A program made the translations under genes and the position numbers. Of a stretch of DNA of 64,000 nt, positions 35,228 through 44,426 are shown one piece after another. Under the pieces are notes generated by a model. The model was given only the letters and a program-made list of their open reading frames with translations, was not told where the DNA came from and made no database searches. Within the stretch, counting starts at the first letter, position 1. Every line of letters begins with the position of its first letter. Source of the DNA: CAWBBA01 sp963729795 (GTDB lineage: Bacteria > Desulfobacterota > Desulfomonilia > Desulfomonilales > Desulfomonilaceae); the NCBI GenBank assembly GCA_963729795.1, contig CAVSPC010000037.1, forward strand, positions 1 to 64,000. The letters run 5' to 3'.

Positions 35228-36235
35228 TTAAGAACCCGCGTTCAGCACAAGGGTTCGAGGATCGGCCTCAACTGTGATCCAAGCCTTGTGCCAGGTTTTC
35301 TTGTCCAGTCCATGCGCGTTCGATTCTTCTTGCGAACCCTTGAGCATGACCTGGTAATCGATCCTGACGGAGAACCGCAGCGAATTGCCCGAACTTTGAT
35401 CTTTAATCGTGAGATTATAGACCTCCATATCAGGATCCCCACCTGCTATACGAATGCCGTTTCTTTGCAACTCATACGTTTTCCGTTTAGTATCTTTGGC
35501 GATTCGGTACACTATTGACGGCACGACGGTGCCGTTGAGGGTTTCGCCTGTAATCAGCTTAAAGATCCAACTCTTAGTAATGTTGTCGTTAGGCCTGCTC
35601 CCCGTCGCTACCCAATCAACTTCCCCGCCGCTCGGAGTAGAGCCTCCGCCACAATCTTTACAAATGAATCCACCCAGCGGTTTTGTATTGGTCGAAATAT
35701 CCATGCCGATAGGAAACAGATCGTAAGCAAAAGAGCCCGTGTTCGTTTTACCGATGTCTTTCGTTGCAGAATTCTTGAAGACGGTATCAGCATCGCCAAT
35801 ACCGTTGATATCGAAATCCATGTCCAAGAAATTGCCATACTCGACAAAGATTTTATCCGGACTGAATTTAGAGCCTGTAGGCAAATACGGATCGTCTGCC
35901 GGATTTGAAACAAGACGCGGAAGGTCAGCAACGTTCCATTGTGTGCTGTCCGTGGACCCAAGCGTATCGCCTGTCACAATATCCACGCCATGGTTTGATT
36001 CTAGCGCCAGGGAAAGCGTCTTGTCGCAGGAGACGCCGTACCCCGCCACCATTATGTCACGCTGCAACAACGACAGCGCTAGGGTCAAGTTCTCCCGTGC
36101 AGTTTTCATCTTGCTGGAATCCGCTCCAATCCGGCTCTGATAAATGAAAAAAGACATCGCACCAGCAAGGGCCAGAGTTAGCAATCCTGCCGCCACCATC
36201 ATCTCAACCAGAGTGAATCCTTTGGAATCTTTCAT
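35228..36235 (-). CDS. pilW: PilW-like minor pilin
   Basis: 335 residues. The class III (prepilin) leader is MKDSKG with cleavage before FTLVEMMVAAGLLTLALAG, including the Glu at +5. A Thr/Asn-rich pseudopilin body follows, with CKDCGGG near residue 200 and SKMKTARENLTLALSLLQRDI just after the helix. PilW-type minor pilins help form the pilus tip complex together with PilV, PilX and PilY1. It lies upstream of pilX with the 110-bp repeat in between. Confidence 0.88.
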   Translation of the reverse strand: MKDSKGFTLVEMMVAAGLLTLALAGAMSFFIYQSRIGADSSKMKTARENLTLALSLLQRDIMVAGYGVSCDKTLSLALESNHGVDIVTGDTLGSTDSTQWNVADLPRLVSNPADDPYLPTGSKFSPDKIFVEYGNFLDMDFDINGIGDADTVFKNSATKDIGKTNTGSFAYDLFPIGMDISTNTKPLGGFICKDCGGGSTPSGGEVDWVATGSRPNDNITKSWIFKLITGETLNGTVVPSIVYRIAKDTKRKTYELQRNGIRIAGGDPDMEVYNLTIKDQSSGNSLRFSVRIDYQVMLKGSQEESNAHGLDKKTWHKAWITVEADPRTLVLNAGS

Positions 36236-36253
36236 CCGAATCTCCGCCTTCGG

Positions 36254-36664
36254 TCAGGGGCCGGGTAGGGGTTTGAAGTACGTTGTCACCGCTAATCTAT
36301 TTCTGCAGTTCGACGGAGATGAAGATGTGCACGCCCCGCCGACGGGCCACCCCACTGTGATATCAATCTGGTTCAGACCCGAGTTCTGGCTGGTATCCAA
36401 CCACTGGTAGTTCGACACGTCCCATTTGTAAGCATACGTGCCATCTGCAGAGGAACCGCTGGTCAAGGTCCCTGCCTGAGTCTTGAGCTCTTCGAGTTTT
36501 TGCATGCACATCGATTCTGCACGCCTAGTCCGAGCCGCATATCCATCGGAAGTCATGTGAATCATGAGCATAGATGCGACACCCAAGGTGCCCACCGCTA
36601 GTATGAAAATCGCGATCATCGTCTCAATTATCGTAAAACCCTTTTCAGATCTGAAGATCTTCAT
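36254..36664 (-). CDS. pilV: PilV-like minor pilin
   Basis: 136 residues from ATG 36664 (MKIFRSEKG); GGGGAT lies upstream, and the TTG six bases earlier is less likely. The prepilin junction is EKG-FTIIETMIAIFILAVGTLGVASML with Glu at +5. The PilV-type sequence continues with RTRRAESMCMQKLEELK. The short mature body ends with a CNRNRLAVTTY-like region (SPSNCRNRLAVTTYF). It is followed on the minus strand 18 nt later by pilW. Confidence 0.88.
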   Translation of the reverse strand: MKIFRSEKGFTIIETMIAIFILAVGTLGVASMLMIHMTSDGYAARTRRAESMCMQKLEELKTQAGTLTSGSSADGTYAYKWDVSNYQWLDTSQNSGLNQIDITVGWPVGGACTSSSPSNCRNRLAVTTYFKPLPGP

Positions 36665-36680
36665 GTTCAATCCCCTGTAT

Positions 36681-36763
36681 CAATTCGCATTCAAGATTGT
36701 GAGAAAATCCCCTCTAACCCCCCTTTAGTAAAGGGGGGAAGGGGGGATTATGAATGCGAATTG
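36681..36763. repeat. 83-nt inverted-repeat element between pilV and the FimT-like gene
   Basis: Outer arms CAATTCGCATTCA (36681-36693) and TGAATGCGAATTG (36751-36763) are exact reverse complements. Inside is an imperfect stem of AATCCCCTCT, CCCCCCTTTAGTAAAGGGGGG and AGGGGGGATT. It lies in the 129-nt gap between the two pilin genes and would form a long RNA hairpin if transcribed; it could attenuate or protect the message. Confidence 0.8.
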
Positions 36764-36793
36764 GCATTAGATACCATCTTGTTTCACCCTGGC

Positions 36794-37969
36794 TCACTCT
36801 TCCCAGGCGGCTGTATTCACCTTGCCTGTCGGCGAGATCAGATATTGGACCATACGGGGGGCCTTGTTGCTAGATGTGGACACTTTTTCAGTAAACAAGA
36901 TGGTGGTATTCGTGGAAACAGCTTTGATGACCATATTGGAAGAGCCGTCGAAGGCCATTGTCGTAGTAGGAAACCCACGGTTATCAAATCTGATTTCAGC
37001 AAAATTGTTCTTGGTTGACGGCGATGGATCAAGTGGGAGGTTGGCGGAAGGTATAGGAGGGTTGCCAGGATAAAAGGTAACCTGGAACTGGTCGGTGTTG
37101 TACCTGAAAACTATGGTGGATGCCTCTTCCTTGATCGTATATCCGGAAGACGAGAATGCCTCTTCATTGTCATTCGCCGGATTCGGATTGGCTTTTGCTA
37201 CAGCGGGCACTATCCTCAGCCTGCCCGGTGCAATCAAGTTCCGCACCGTGCCTTTAGTGTTGGCACCTGCAATATCGCCCAGGGTGTTATTAAAAGTATG
37301 CTGCACGGCAAACTGGTTTGTAGCGGGAACAGTCAGGACCTCGAACTCGGTGCCATTCATGGATTTTGTGTAATCCAACCCGGAAATCATGACCGCATCG
37401 CCCGACATCGGGGTGGTAGACGGAGGGCTGCTAAAATCCTTGACACATTTACAATTGGGGACTGGCCAATAGCGGGCCGGAAGCGGCGGGGGAGGGGGAC
37501 TAAGTGTGGTGGGATCGACCAAAGGGTTGGTGGCGACCGGGTTTGGCTGAGTGAGCCCGTGGTCCACATTCGTAGTGAATACTATACCCGGACAGGTCGC
37601 GCTGAAAGGGCTGGCCATTGTCGTCCGACTTGAAGTTATCGTCACCACCGACTTATTCTCGATACCGCGCATCCTGGCCATAAGAACCGCGTTTGATAAG
37701 GACCTGACTGCCTGGGTTAGCCGGTAATCGGTCAGCCAGTTCAGCCCCATCGGCACAGCGATTGCTGTCACGATTGATATGATGGTCAACACGACGAGCA
37801 ACTCGACGAGTGTGAACCCGCGGGGGCGGTAGTGGCCGAAGCAAAATTCTGCCCCCCCCCCTTGTCCGAACTGATTTTTACCTATACCTGACTCTGTGGC
37901 AGTGCCCTTCGCCTGGTGAAGTGCCTCTTCGCAATCCTCGCCCTGGAAGGGCGCACCGTGAATAGCCAT
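36794..37969 (-). CDS. FimT/GspH-like pseudopilin with inserted module
   Basis: The prepilin junction is RPRG-FTLVELLVVLTIISIVTAIAVP (cleavage after Gly). The body is much longer than normal FimT, with a Pro-rich loop and a segment (MSGDAVMISGLDYTKSMNG, then FEVLTVPATNQFAVQ) that resembles a module also seen in the broken PilY1. The start is uncertain: the first ATG in frame (37969) gives a 51-residue leader and sits in a repeat palindrome, whereas a G10 tract (37852-37861) lies 16 codons before the cleavage site. No better start codon is visible. It is probably the major minor-pilin partner of PilY1. Confidence 0.7.
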   Translation of the reverse strand: MAIHGAPFQGEDCEEALHQAKGTATESGIGKNQFGQGGGAEFCFGHYRPRGFTLVELLVVLTIISIVTAIAVPMGLNWLTDYRLTQAVRSLSNAVLMARMRGIENKSVVTITSSRTTMASPFSATCPGIVFTTNVDHGLTQPNPVATNPLVDPTTLSPPPPPLPARYWPVPNCKCVKDFSSPPSTTPMSGDAVMISGLDYTKSMNGTEFEVLTVPATNQFAVQHTFNNTLGDIAGANTKGTVRNLIAPGRLRIVPAVAKANPNPANDNEEAFSSSGYTIKEEASTIVFRYNTDQFQVTFYPGNPPIPSANLPLDPSPSTKNNFAEIRFDNRGFPTTTMAFDGSSNMVIKAVSTNTTILFTEKVSTSSNKAPRMVQYLISPTGKVNTAAWEE

Positions 37970-38131
37970 GGGTTTCAACCCATGGAGAGAAGCAGCCAAT
38001 TCTTGCAACCGATCCTGCAGGGGGCGTACGGTCATCATCGTCAAACGGCTCCTTGCCTCATCGTTGGACCCCTTAAGGGTCCAGATTTGCTCGTGTACCC
38101 CGATTCCCGTGGGCTGACACCCACGGCTATT
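37961..38131. repeat. paired palindromes in inverted orientation, upstream of the FimT-like gene
   Basis: AATAG-CCATGGGTTTCAACCCATGG (37961-37985) and CCGTGGGCTGACACCCACGG-CTATT (38107-38131) are two related stems facing each other. The first overlaps the first possible ATG of the FimT-like gene. The 110-bp element copy 2 begins 9 nt later. Confidence 0.75.
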
Positions 38132-38139
38132 CAAGGCAT

Positions 38140-38247
38140 GTAGGATGTGCTGAACCCTGCGAAGCCAGGGGAAGCGCATCGCTCGTGTCCTGATTCCCGC
38201 GGCATTTTCCGCGACGGATGCGCATCGCTTCGCTCAGCACATCCTAC
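38140..38247. repeat. ~110-bp element with 14-bp perfect inverted termini, copy 2
   Basis: Begins GTAGGATGTGCTGA (38140-38153) and ends TCAGCACATCCTAC (38234-38247). Same termini and internal GAAGCGCATCG as the copy at 35070-35180. It lies between the FimT-like gene and the secreted protein gene upstream of it. Confidence 0.85.
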
Positions 38248-38270
38248 AACACTTGCGCCGTCGCCCGGCT

Positions 38271-38921
38271 TCATCGGCTTTGTCTCCTTATGCCCACTTC
38301 GAATGACAGTATTGCTTCACCGCTGTTTTCGCCTTTGGCCTTGATCTTGACGGGAAACTTGCCCTCAGTAGTACTGCCGATGGGCCAGTCAATGCTCCCT
38401 TTCGGATCCATTGTCATCCCGGGCGGTCCCTGTTCCAGACTCAATGAAATTTGCCCACCTTGAGGATCCGTGGCCTCAACCGAGGCCTTGTACACTCCCG
38501 CTTCGATCCGTTGATCGACTACTTTCAGCTCCGGTGGAGCGCTCGCGCAAACAATCCGCCGGACAACCTTAGCCCCGGCATCCCCGCTTGCATCGAACGG
38601 AGTTATGACGGCCATGACCTTGTCGCCGGCCTTGAGCGGCTTGTCCAACTCCACGTACTTCAATGCTTCCGTATAATCTGAAAGCTGCACCTCTTTTCCG
38701 TCTAAGGACCATTTCACTTCAGCGCGCTCGGTCCCTTCCCCCAGATCGAAATATATCTTAACTTTGTCTCCCGTCCGCGGCTGGGCGGGTTCAACTCTTA
38801 TGTCCACTACGGTAGGCTTGACAGCCTTGTGCTCTCCCGGAGCGTCACCCTGGCCGTATATCGGAGACAGGCCGATGCAAACCAAAACGACCGTCAAAAC
38901 CAGACACCGAGCAGCAACCAT
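38271..38921 (-). CDS. secreted protein with Ig-like/cadherin-like domains
   Basis: 216 residues. Signal peptide MVAARCLVLTVVLVCIGLSP with cleavage near YGQ-GD (about residue 24). The mature part has two beta-sandwich-like regions: PTVVDIRVEPAQPRTGDKVKIYFDL, and VEATDPQGGQISLSLEQGPPGMTMDPKG, the latter resembling the cadherin-like D-x-x-GG-x-L pattern. It lies 9 nt after pilY1 in the minus-strand cluster, suggesting a role at the pilus or cell surface. Function unknown. Confidence 0.75.
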   Translation of the reverse strand: MVAARCLVLTVVLVCIGLSPIYGQGDAPGEHKAVKPTVVDIRVEPAQPRTGDKVKIYFDLGEGTERAEVKWSLDGKEVQLSDYTEALKYVELDKPLKAGDKVMAVITPFDASGDAGAKVVRRIVCASAPPELKVVDQRIEAGVYKASVEATDPQGGQISLSLEQGPPGMTMDPKGSIDWPIGSTTEGKFPVKIKAKGENSGEAILSFEVGIRRQSR

Positions 38922-38930
38922 CGAAGCACC

Positions 38931-41900
38931 CTACCTTTCCCGCCAACCCACGGGCTGCAAAACTTTCTGGGGCAAGTTTACGTTAAAATTCAGGATTTGT
39001 CCTGTGCTCATCTGCACTATCACATGTGTCCCCGATGAATCAGGGACAGGATTACTCGCTACGCCCGACCCAAGGTCAACCTTCCAACCTCTGGGGTCAT
39101 ACTGATTAATCGTCCCGGTCTTTAGACCGATCGCCTGTACCCAACTGTCGAGAAATACTACTAGACCGGGGGGAATAATTCCACAATCATAGTTCAGCAC
39201 ATACAACATGCTTGTCCCTTGCGATTCACACTGAGTAGAAGGTGGCGTAGTCGCAGTGACAAAGACCAGCCCTCCCAATATGAGTGCCTTTCGCACCACA
39301 CGTTCGCCTGCCTTTGTCATATCCGTGGGCGACGTGAGATCGAAGATACAGTTCCAGCAGGGATCGGTACATGCGTTTGACGGGTTTGCCGGCTCCGGGC
39401 ACGTATTTTCCCCGCAATCTTTTGTGCCGTCGTCCTTTACCCACACGCAAGGCGAATCACTACTCTTGGGCCAATCCCGAATTGTATGCGGGCACGAGCC
39501 GTATGGCAACTGCGGACATCTTGGATTTATCTCTACTTCAAAATTCCCGAGCGACGGCGCGTTGGAACTGAAGAAGTTGCTCGACGGTGGAGTAACCAAA
39601 TCTTTGAGGTTATAGATGGAGGTCCTCGATATGTCCGCCATGTCGTCATTCTGGCTATCCGGGACATCCTCGAATTTGCCTGCCCCGAAAATGACATGGA
39701 GAAAGTATCCGTTTGACGTGTCACTGTCAAAACTGGCCGCCGGCGGCACGGTGATCGGTTGCAGCAAGCCGCGGTAATAATCCATGTTGGAGTTTGTCGC
39801 CGGATTCCCCTCCCATGTCGACTTGGTCTGCCACCAGTCAACCCTCATGCCAAAAGTGCTGTTGGTCACAGGATTTCCTGTGGTGTGGTCTTGGACCCGA
39901 TCGGCGAAATTAAACTTGATACCATAAAAGTTCCCCAACAAATCACCTACATACACGGTGTCAATATATCCGTCATCCCCCACACTGAGGTTAGAGTTGT
40001 TCAGCACGTCCAGCGCCAGTGGATCGGCCATGGAATAGGGAATGTAATTAGAGCCGAATTCGATTACCGGAAAGAGAGTGTAAAACCTGGTCGCGTTCAT
40101 ATTCAGGAATGCAGTCTGATTTTGGATAAGCGGCCAGTAATACCTGAACAGGTTTGTACCAGTCTCGATATCTATAGCCAAAAAGTCCGGTCGGAATAGA
40201 TCGAACTTCTGCGCCGAGCTGAGCTGTTCAGTCGTCACGGTCACCGAGGGGTCCTTGTTGATGGTTGTGTCATCCTGAAAGATCCTTATTCCGCCTCCGA
40301 TGAATGCAACGTGGCGGGCTTGGTTGCCGTCAAAATCGAATGATGTCACAGATGTAGGAGCAGTCCCGGTGGTCGCGGGATCCCCTGTATAAAGTGTCAG
40401 TCCGGTCGGTATTTTCAGTCGCCCCACGGCCGGTCGGGACCAGGCGCAGGGCAGGATCTTCAACTTTTCATATATTGTAGGATCAGTAAGGAACGGATAG
40501 GCAGTGCTCAAGCTAGCTGCCTTGCAGTTTGCATCGTTGGCGGTGTTTGCGCAGTTGGTGATAGAACGTGTTCCGCTTCTGTCATAGATTATTCTGTTCT
40601 TGAGCATAGAATATTCCCACAACACTACGGGATTGTTGGGGTCCGTGACGTCAATCGCAAAGTAGACATCGCCGCCGCCCCTCTCTCCGCCGAGTATAAC
40701 CGTGCGCCAGCACCTGCCTCCGGGGCTACCGGTTGGGCAGTTGGATGACTTGATGTATACCTCCCATGATTGCGGCGCCAGGTCGACCATTGTCCTGTGT
40801 ACACAACCACTTGCCGTAGCAGTGCCGTAAGTATCGGGCGCAAGGTACTGAAGTTCGGTCAGGAGGTTGCTCGGTGCATAGGCCCACAATTCCTTGCCTA
40901 TGTCAGGGCATTGGCCCCTGGTAGGGTCGCCGTTGTGGCCCTTGGTAGCGTCACTGCCCGGTTCTGTCAGCCACTTTTGGCGCGTGCTGTCCCAACGGGC
41001 CATGAGGAACGCATGGATCATTCCGTCGTTAGCTCCGACGTAGACCACTTTGTCTCTGTAGTAAACGCAATCAGAGCAGGATCCGGCAGTGGTAGCAGTG
41101 CCGGAAGTGCAGGGGCATCCAGTGCCTTGGTTCCGGTAAGCATAAAACTCGTCCCGGTTGGGATCATGCGTCGAGACCGCGCCCACGTTGGGAGTCCCCA
41201 CAACAACCGGCGTTGAATAGATTATGTCTCCCAGTCTCCAATTCTCACGGTCTCTAAAGGTGAAGGTGCTATCTACAATGTTTTCATCCCCTCGGACCCA
41301 ATCGATCAAATCCGGCGCAGTCAAAGAGCCGCTCACTCCCAGCTTGGAAGCCCACGTCGAGGTGAGGGACGAATCCCAGGGCGGATTGCTTGGAGGAAAC
41401 GGCGAACCTGTGTCGCGTAGCACTTCCGGAATGGTCAGTGTTGTTTTTGTGGTCGGATCCCAACTGTATATAGTCCGGGTGTTTGTGTCCCGGCTCTGCA
41501 ATATTGCCGCGCCGTCCCAGCAGTTCTTGTTCGGGTCGGTGATTTCAAAACAGGGATTCGTTTCAAAATCATAATGCCATGTCATAGTGCTTTGATCGAG
41601 ATACGGCCAATATGCCTCCAAATGGCCGCGCCACAGATATTTCCCGGGCGTATCCGGGTCAGAGGCATGAAACAGGCCGCGAATGATGATATCCCCTTCT
41701 TGCGTTTGCTGGGCAACTGTGGCCACTGCGCTGGCTGTGGCATTCTTCACCATAGCGCTCGACAGGACTTTCAGGAGGGCTGCTTGAAGGTCCTGCCCCT
41801 GGGAACACTCGAAATAATTGTCCGGTATCCCCTTATCCAAATTGTCCCCCCTCGTATCCTTATCCCAGTTCGCGTCCCACTCCTTACAGCAAGTGTTATA

Positions 41901-44426
41901 CGAATGGCCTGATGGGAGCGGCAAGGTCGGATCGCAATACGACCTGGGCCACTTCATGCAAAGGCTCCCAGTGCATGGGCTTGGAGGATTACTCATGGAG
42001 TATTCACATGAGCCGGGATAGGTTGAAAAATTGTACGGCCAGCCGCTTGTTCCGCATGAGGTCTGATCGGTGAATCCGCCGAACATGGCTATCGCTTTCA
42101 TCGCATTTTGGCCGGCTTCCGACGACGTGCCGAACGCGAAGATGCTGTACACGTCCACGGACTGGGTATCGGTAAGGCCGCTCCTCAGGTCGGTGGCGTG
42201 CATATCCCGCGCGGGCTTGGCAGGATCCACATAGTCGTAAACACTCTTGCCGTTCCATTCACCATCTGAGATTAGCACCACATAGCTCTTGCGACATGGT
42301 ACGGCGGTGACGTCCCCGCTTACGGTCGTCTGGTAGTAAGGATCTTTCGACGTCCCCGGGCTTATGAAGTTGGAATTGCTATCATAGTGGCTGGAATTGG
42401 CCGTTGACTGCGCGAAATAGTCCTTCGCTGCCAACAGAGCTTCTCCAGTGGGCGTGCCGTTGTACGGATAAATGGTCGTAAACTTGTTGAGAAGGAAGTT
42501 GAGATCGGTGTTGTCGCAGCCGACAAGGATTTTGCCGACATTGCCCGAACTGGAATTGAAGTACATGAAGCCGTACCTGACCTGGCTAAATGTCTGCTGT
42601 ATAATACCGGCGCGGGCGTTCACATCTACCCTGATCTTAGCCTGTGCCTGCGGTATGGACCCTATAGGAACGGTAGCGCCGGGCGGAAGTAATCTTTGAC
42701 CGCTAAACGTGCTGGAGGCGCGGGGGTCGTAGCCTGTCAATTCCTGACTGGAGGCCAGAGTGTATGTTCCTGTCTGGCCTTCGCTATTGGCTGCTACGAC
42801 CACATAATAGGTTGTGTTAGCAGCAAGGTTGTACGACATCGTTGCGACAGAACTTGGGTTGCTGTACGTGGGCCTGCTGCCTGTGTCCGAAGCCAGAGCA
42901 TTCCCCGAAAAATCCGTAGTATTGAAGAGCGCCGAGGTACGATAGCGTGTGGTTCCCTGTCCAAGTCCCGGTAAGCGTCAGGTCAATATGGGTGGCTGAA
43001 CTCCCGGTGGTGAATGTCCAGGCTTCATAATAGTTCGTGCCGCTCCACTCGTCACAGGTGTAGGCATCGCATTGCCATTGGTCGCAATTAGTATAGTCAT
43101 AAGTGTCGCAGTGTTGGCGCGTGCATTCCCAGTCGGTGCAGCTTCGACTGCCGCACCACCCTCTCTCGCACTGAGACCTGTTGCAGCCCCAACCGCTGCT
43201 ATCGCAGTGCCAGTTCTGGCAGCTCTGCTGGTCGCAGGTGTAGTGAAGGCACGGGTAGTCGGTGCAATGCTGGGAAGAGCAGGTTTGGTGAGTGCAGACA
43301 CTGCCGAACGCCGGGTCCGCGGTCGTCACGTTGCCGGCATACCGCCCGCTTAACGACAGGTAAGTTGTCTTGGAAGTATACGTACCGTTGCTATAGTCGT
43401 CCGGGTAAGTGGATGCAGAATCGGTAGAAGCAGGACGAACGTAAAACTCCCCCTGAAGATTTGTGGACTCTACGCAGGTAACTCCTTTCCCCTTGGCCTC
43501 TGATGTAGCAATAATTGGAATCACAAGTTCCGGGTCCCCCTATAAGGGCCTGCAATGCAGCGTCTATTCTGCTCGCGGAGGCATAGTTGAGAATGTTGCC
43601 GCTGAGACCGGGTGTCTGTGCGACGCCCCGCATAGGATGCCAGAAGCGTCCCGGGAATACGCCTTTGCACAGATCCGGTGGCTGAATCAGGGTTTCCGTT
43701 CCAGGGATACGCCACCGTGAATGTGTTGCCTGAAACCGCAGTGACATAGTAGGCATTTCCATTCATCCCTGTGTGACTCGTCAATCCCTGGAATTCTACT
43801 AGCTGCCCCACCTGCAAGTTATGCCCGTTTGCAGTGAATTGTATCAACTCAGTTCCCGATGACGCTAACGTCCAATAAGTTTGCCAAGTTGAGCCTGTTC
43901 CGGGCTCATTGGTTGAAGTCGATGTGTGGGCAGTAGTACACATGTAGGACTTACCACCAACGGAAACCAGCGCATTCACAGCGTAAGCCCGACCGGATGC
44001 CCACACGGTCACAGGGCCGCCGTCCTGGCTAGGGGATGTGAAATTAAAAGGTGTCACCGGTTGCGTGGCTGCGGGAATCCAATATTTGTCGGCCGCATCA
44101 TAAGTATAGTAAACGTTGGATTGGAAGATACCGTAATAGGTACGGGTAGGATCGTATACCGCATTTACTTTCGTACTTTCTGTGTCGTAGTAACCGTAGG
44201 CCACGCCGCTTCCCTTATAATTCGTGAACTGGTCATCATAGTAAGCTCGGAACTGCATGCTTCCGGAATAGTCCATCACTATCATTACATTCGGCTTGGT
44301 CGCCACACCGGCGACCGCGGGAACGCTTCAAGCATTGTAGGGCGTCGCCCCGCAAGGTGACGGGAGCAACACGAGCCCCAACAAGGGTAGGAGTACGGTG
44401 AGGACGATTATGACACGGGGCTTCAT
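38931..44426 (-). pseudogene. pilY1: PilY1-like pilus tip protein, interrupted by one TGA and three frameshifts
   Basis: About 1,830 codons. Start ATG 44426 overlaps the preceding gene by ATGA and has AGGAGG upstream. The signal peptide (MKPRVIIVLTVLLPLLGLVL) is followed at codon 33 by in-frame TGA in YNA-TGA-SVPAVAG. Then comes a VWA-like domain with MIDAS DYSGS, a CBM-like and an FCCH-like segment, a Cys-x4 repeat (43054-43296), a PPC-like domain, and an intact C-terminal PilY1 beta-propeller (38931-42839) with calcium-type loop DDGYIDTVYVGD. Plus-one frameshifts occur near 43640-43690, 43470-43505 and 42925-42940. PilY1 sits at the pilus tip and acts in adhesion and retraction control. Decay, sequence error and selenocysteine are all possible for the TGA. 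Confidence 0.85.

Noticed and set aside
36705..36750. Terminator for the FimT-like gene
   Set aside because: The C/G-rich stem has no U tract on the minus strand and is enclosed by further perfect inverted arms, so it is treated as a repeat element.
37961..38247. CRISPR-like repeats
   Set aside because: The palindromes are not regularly spaced direct repeats and no cas genes are present.
42472..43353. Several plus-strand frames opposite pilY1
   Set aside because: They are antisense to the Cys-rich and propeller parts of PilY1 and have no independent motifs.
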